DNA from: JBGZEX01 sp041846495
GTDB taxonomy: Bacteria > Bacteroidota > Bacteroidia > Bacteroidales > Marinifilaceae
Reading direction: 5' to 3'
Length of the DNA stretch: 9,491 nucleotides
Assembly (NCBI GenBank): GCA_041846495.1
Contig: JBGZEX010000048.1
Location: 1 to 9,491 of the forward strand
The position numbers and the translations under genes were made by a program. Of the stretch, positions 6,989-9,491 are shown piece after piece (positions within the stretch are counted from its first letter, which is position 1; each line of letters begins with the position of its first letter). The notes beneath the pieces are model-generated. The model did not search any database and had not been told where the DNA came from. It was given only the letters and a program-made list of their open reading frames with translations.

Positions 6989-9247
6989 ATGAAAAGAATC
7001 ATATTGTATTTATTGCTTCTGTCTCCCCTTGCCCTATGTTCCCAGATAATTTCGGGGCGGGTGGTGGAGGAGACCGAGAGAGGGGATATTCCTGTGCCCG
7101 GGGCTCATATTCATTGGGCGGGGACTTCCGTAGGATGTATAAGCGGTGAGGACGGAAGATTCGAGATTCGGTCGGGATTCAAGGAAAAATTGGTAGTAGG
7201 CTGTATGGGCTATCGTACGGATTCCTTATCCGTTGCGGAAGAGGAAACTTTTTTGAAAGTGGTATTGGTGAAGGGGATGGAATTGGGGGCCGTAGACGTA
7301 GTGGGGCGGCGGGGAGCCACCCGCACTTCGTCGCATACCCCTTTGGTGGAACAGGTGATAACCGGAGCGGAGCTTTGCAAGGCAGCCTGTTGCAATCTCG
7401 GAGAGAGTTTCGAAACCAATGCTGCGGTGGACGTATCCTATTCCGATGCCGTTACCGGGGCCAAACGGATTCAGATGTTGGGGCTTACCGGAAAATACGT
7501 CCAGATGCTTACCGAAAACATGCCGAACTTCCGGGGTTTGGCTTCGCTTTACGGGTTGAATTATATTCCCGGTCCTTGGATGTCTTCCATATCCGTTTCC
7601 AAAGGTATGGGGTCGGTTATCAACGGGTACGAATCCGTTGCGGGACAGATATCCGTGGATTATAAGAAACCTGCCGGAGAAGAGTGGCTGGCTTTTAATC
7701 TTTTCGGGAGTTCCGAACGCATGTACGAAGTGAATTCCAATATAGGAACCCGTTTGGGCGGGAATTGGAGTACGATGTTGTTTGTGCACGGCAGCAGGAT
7801 GGACCACGTCCACGATGCCGATAAAGACGGATTCCGGGATATGCCGGAGACGAAGCAGTATAATTTCATGAACCGATGGGCATATAAGTCGGAGGCCTGG
7901 AATTTGCAGTTCGGCATGAAGTTCATCGATGAAGACAGGACGGGAGGGGCCGTTGCCGCCGGACCCGGAGAAGAGTTGTACGAGATAGGGATTGCTACCC
8001 GGCGTTACGAGACTTTTATGAAGTTGGGCTATCTTATGCCCCGGTACGAAAATACCTCCATGGCCCTTATTGCGAATTATACCCGTCATTCCCACGATTC
8101 CCGGTACGGGAAAAAGGAATACGACGCCCGTCAGCAATCCTTGTTTATGAATTATATATATCAGTCGGTATTCGGGGCCTCGTCTGCGCATAAGTATTCG
8201 GCCGGTTTGAGTTTTTCCCGCGACGCTTACGATGAGGATTTTCGCGACCGGGTGTTTGAAAGTTCCGGGCCTCTCATCAAAGAGAAGGTAAATCTTGCGA
8301 GAGAAGAGACGGTTGCCGGTGCTTTTTTTCAGTATACGGGAGCATTTCTCGATGAGCGACTCGTGTTTATGGCCGGTATAAGGTACGACAGGCATAATAA
8401 ATTCGGAAATATACTTACTCCCCGCCTGCATCTGATGTACAAACCCGACGATATGACTTTCCTGAAAGCTTCATGGGGAAAAGGTTCGCGGGTTGCCGGC
8501 ATACTTTCCGAGCATTCCTATCTTTTGGCCTCTTCGGCGGCCATATACGTAAACGGTAAGTTGCTGGCGGAGCATCCCGAAGAAGCGGATAGGCTCGAAA
8601 TGGAAAAGGCCGTTAACTGCGGTTTGAGTTTTAACCGGAAATTCGAAGTTTTCGGCAGAATTCTTCAATTGGATGCGGATTATTATTATACGGATTTCAA
8701 AGAACAGACGATAGCGGATTATGAAACTTACGACAGGATAGATTTCCGTAATCTTTCGGGTAAATCCTATTCCCACAATATACAGGCCGAGGTGAAATAC
8801 GAACTCATTACCCGTTTCGACATTCACATCGCCTACCGTTATACCGATGCGAAGGCCACGATTCGGGACGAATCCCTTCGTTTGCCTTTTGTCGGCAGGT
8901 ATAAGGGACTGTTGAATCTTACTTATGCTACTTTCATGCGCAAGTGGCAGTTCGACTATACTTTACAACTCAACGGCCCCGGTAGGCTCCCGGAAAGGAA
9001 GGGGGCGTCCCTGCCCGGTCCGGGGGAATTCTCCCGCTTTACCCTTATGAATGCCCAGATAACCAAATTTTTCAGGCATTGGAGCATATACGGAGGATGT
9101 GAAAACATAACGGATTTCACTCAGAAAAATCCGATTATCGCTTCGACCGACCCCTGGGGGAAGGATTTCGATTCGACTAAGGTGTGGGGCCCCGTACACG
9201 GCCGGAAGTTCTATATAGGATTGAGGTTTTCCTTAGACAGAGATTGA
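6989..9247 (+). CDS. TonB-dependent outer-membrane receptor of the HMA-associated type
   Basis: A complete 752-residue outer-membrane receptor that would import a substrate with energy from TonB-ExbBD. A signal peptide occupies 1-18 (cleavage probably after ALCS, leaving QIISGRV). Residues about 19-98 are a carboxypeptidase-regulatory-like domain (ISGRVVEETERGDIPVPGAHI, GEDGRFEI). The plug follows at about 115-228: ELCKAACCNLGESF (129-141), KRIQMLGLTGKYVQML (159-174), and GPWMSSISVSKGMGSVINGYESVAGQISVDY. The rest is the beta-barrel, ending in KNPIIA, WGPVHGRKFYIGLRFSLDRD, with a hydrophobic terminal strand as barrel insertion requires. From memory, the plug and C-terminal blocks match a Bacteroidota receptor group that sits beside small heavy-metal-associated proteins, so a metal or metal-complex substrate, perhaps copper, is likely but unproven. 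Three cysteines (130, 134, 135) cluster in the plug. It lies 72 bp after a cysteine-rich exported protein and 26 bp before a disrupted third gene, in one apparent operon. It is not a SusC: it is too short and has no SusD partner. Confidence 0.92.
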   Translation: MKRIILYLLLLSPLALCSQIISGRVVEETERGDIPVPGAHIHWAGTSVGCISGEDGRFEIRSGFKEKLVVGCMGYRTDSLSVAEEETFLKVVLVKGMELGAVDVVGRRGATRTSSHTPLVEQVITGAELCKAACCNLGESFETNAAVDVSYSDAVTGAKRIQMLGLTGKYVQMLTENMPNFRGLASLYGLNYIPGPWMSSISVSKGMGSVINGYESVAGQISVDYKKPAGEEWLAFNLFGSSERMYEVNSNIGTRLGGNWSTMLFVHGSRMDHVHDADKDGFRDMPETKQYNFMNRWAYKSEAWNLQFGMKFIDEDRTGGAVAAGPGEELYEIGIATRRYETFMKLGYLMPRYENTSMALIANYTRHSHDSRYGKKEYDARQQSLFMNYIYQSVFGASSAHKYSAGLSFSRDAYDEDFRDRVFESSGPLIKEKVNLAREETVAGAFFQYTGAFLDERLVFMAGIRYDRHNKFGNILTPRLHLMYKPDDMTFLKASWGKGSRVAGILSEHSYLLASSAAIYVNGKLLAEHPEEADRLEMEKAVNCGLSFNRKFEVFGRILQLDADYYYTDFKEQTIADYETYDRIDFRNLSGKSYSHNIQAEVKYELITRFDIHIAYRYTDAKATIRDESLRLPFVGRYKGLLNLTYATFMRKWQFDYTLQLNGPGRLPERKGASLPGPGEFSRFTLMNAQITKFFRHWSIYGGCENITDFTQKNPIIASTDPWGKDFDSTKVWGPVHGRKFYIGLRFSLDRD

Positions 9248-9273
9248 TATTCGATAATTAAAAAAGAAAAATA

Positions 9274-9411
9274 ATGAAAACGATGAAATTTTTAGGAATT
9301 CTGTTTTGTTTGGTTTTGGGATGCGGCATGACGAATGCCGAGAAGAGAGATGTAAGCATTCGAACAAATACACCTTTTAAACCTTGGGGTTTGGTTGTAG
9401 CTTTGCAGTAG
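9274..9411 (+). pseudogene. Remnant of a small exported protein, probably an HMA-domain metal protein, cut by an insertion sequence
   Basis: ATG 9274 follows an A-rich leader (9259-9273) 26 bp after the receptor stop. The frame encodes 45 residues: a signal peptide, MKTMKFLGILFCLVLGCGMTNA, then EKRD, and from base 9352 a tail that ends at TAG 9409-9411 and has no recognisable domain. Base 9352 is where GTAAGC, typical of an IS66-family end, begins, so residues 27-45 are probably read from the insertion sequence. In Bacteroidota the gene after this receptor type often encodes a signal peptide plus a heavy-metal-associated domain with CxxC; the remaining N-terminus is compatible with that, but no HMA residue is left in the window, so the identity is inferred from position only. 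Alternatively this is a short intact exported peptide. The rest of the gene may lie beyond the element, outside the window. Confidence 0.6.
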
Positions 9412-9491
9412 CATATACAATCCAACCTCAATTATTATGAATAGATTAGAATTTGAAGAATTAGAATTGCAGGTGCAACAAAGTGGCCTGC
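9352..9491 (+). mobile_element. Left end of an insertion sequence, probably IS66-like (partial)
   Basis: The segment from GTAAGC (9352-9357) to the right edge looks foreign to the operon. IS66-family elements begin with GTAAG-type inverted ends and make 8-bp target duplications; the candidate target is AGAGAGAT (9344-9351). A subterminal inverted repeat, AAACC-TTGG-GGTTT, lies at 9379-9392. An open frame of element type begins at 9437. The right end, the inverted-repeat partner and the second target copy are outside the window, so the family and the exact boundary are tentative. Confidence 0.55.
9437..9491 (+). CDS. Start of a putative IS66-type first ORF (partial)
   Basis: ATG 9437 opens a frame running off the right edge, 18 codons long: MNRLEFEELELQVQQSGL. 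This acidic, helical start resembles the short first protein of Bacteroidota IS66 elements, which reads on into a helix-turn-helix of transposase-accessory type. Only the N-terminus is visible, so the assignment rests on resemblance and on the element end just upstream. Confidence 0.45.
   Translation, partial: MNRLEFEELELQVQQSGL

Noticed and set aside
6989..7060. Receptor N-terminus as a lipoprotein signal (LALC).
   Set aside because: The residue before the cysteine is leucine, not Gly/Ala/Ser as a lipobox requires; a normal signal peptidase I site after ALCS fits better for an outer-membrane barrel.
6958..7149. Small open frame of 63 codons across the start of the receptor gene.
   Set aside because: It is out of frame with the receptor, overlaps its signal peptide and regulatory-like domain, and its translation is glycine/arginine-rich without any motif.
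7226..8431. Minus-strand open frame of 401 codons inside the receptor gene.
   Set aside because: It is fully overlapped by a receptor with matching plug and barrel motifs, and it has no ribosome-binding site or recognisable domain.
1..9491. CRISPR array, tRNA/rRNA gene, restriction-modification, toxin-antitoxin or phage-defence genes.
   Set aside because: I saw no regularly spaced direct repeats, no tRNA-like cloverleaf or rRNA segment, and no gene with motifs of these systems.

Overview
The window reads as chromosomal DNA of a Bacteroidota bacterium, most likely of the order Bacteroidales. The signs are TAnnTTTG promoter boxes ahead of several genes, mostly weak Shine-Dalgarno signals with A-rich leaders, a dapB-lepB gene pair with a long signal peptidase I, and a TonB-dependent receptor carrying an N-terminal carboxypeptidase-regulatory-like domain. 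I cannot name a genus from the sequence alone.

Layout. Positions 1-516 hold the 3' part of an ornithine aminotransferase gene (rocD). A 243-bp gap with short inverted repeats leads to a small heat-shock protein of the Hsp20 family (760-1188), followed by a strong intrinsic terminator (1237-1281). Next come a promoter and a full-length uvrA (1335-4175). It converges on a minus-strand operon of dapB (6359-5622) and lepB (5613-4234), lysine/cell-wall biosynthesis and protein export respectively. The first half of the window is therefore ordinary housekeeping.

The right third is more interesting. From a 134-bp divergent promoter region, a plus-strand cluster runs rightward. It has a very cysteine-rich exported small protein resembling the HYC_CC_PP family (6494-6916), a TonB-dependent outer-membrane receptor of the type usually found beside heavy-metal-associated (HMA) proteins (6989-9247), and a third gene starting at 9274 that keeps only its signal peptide. 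At 9352 the third gene appears to be cut by the left end of an insertion sequence, probably IS66-like, whose first open frame starts at 9437 and runs off the window. In related clusters this third position normally encodes a small exported HMA protein, so the cluster looks like a metal (possibly copper) binding and uptake locus that has lost one component.

Two regulatory points stand out. Both divergent genes at 6360-6493 have a TAnnTTTG box so close to the ATG that their transcripts may be leaderless. Upstream of the cysteine-rich gene, the word CATAT recurs four times at about whole helical turns.
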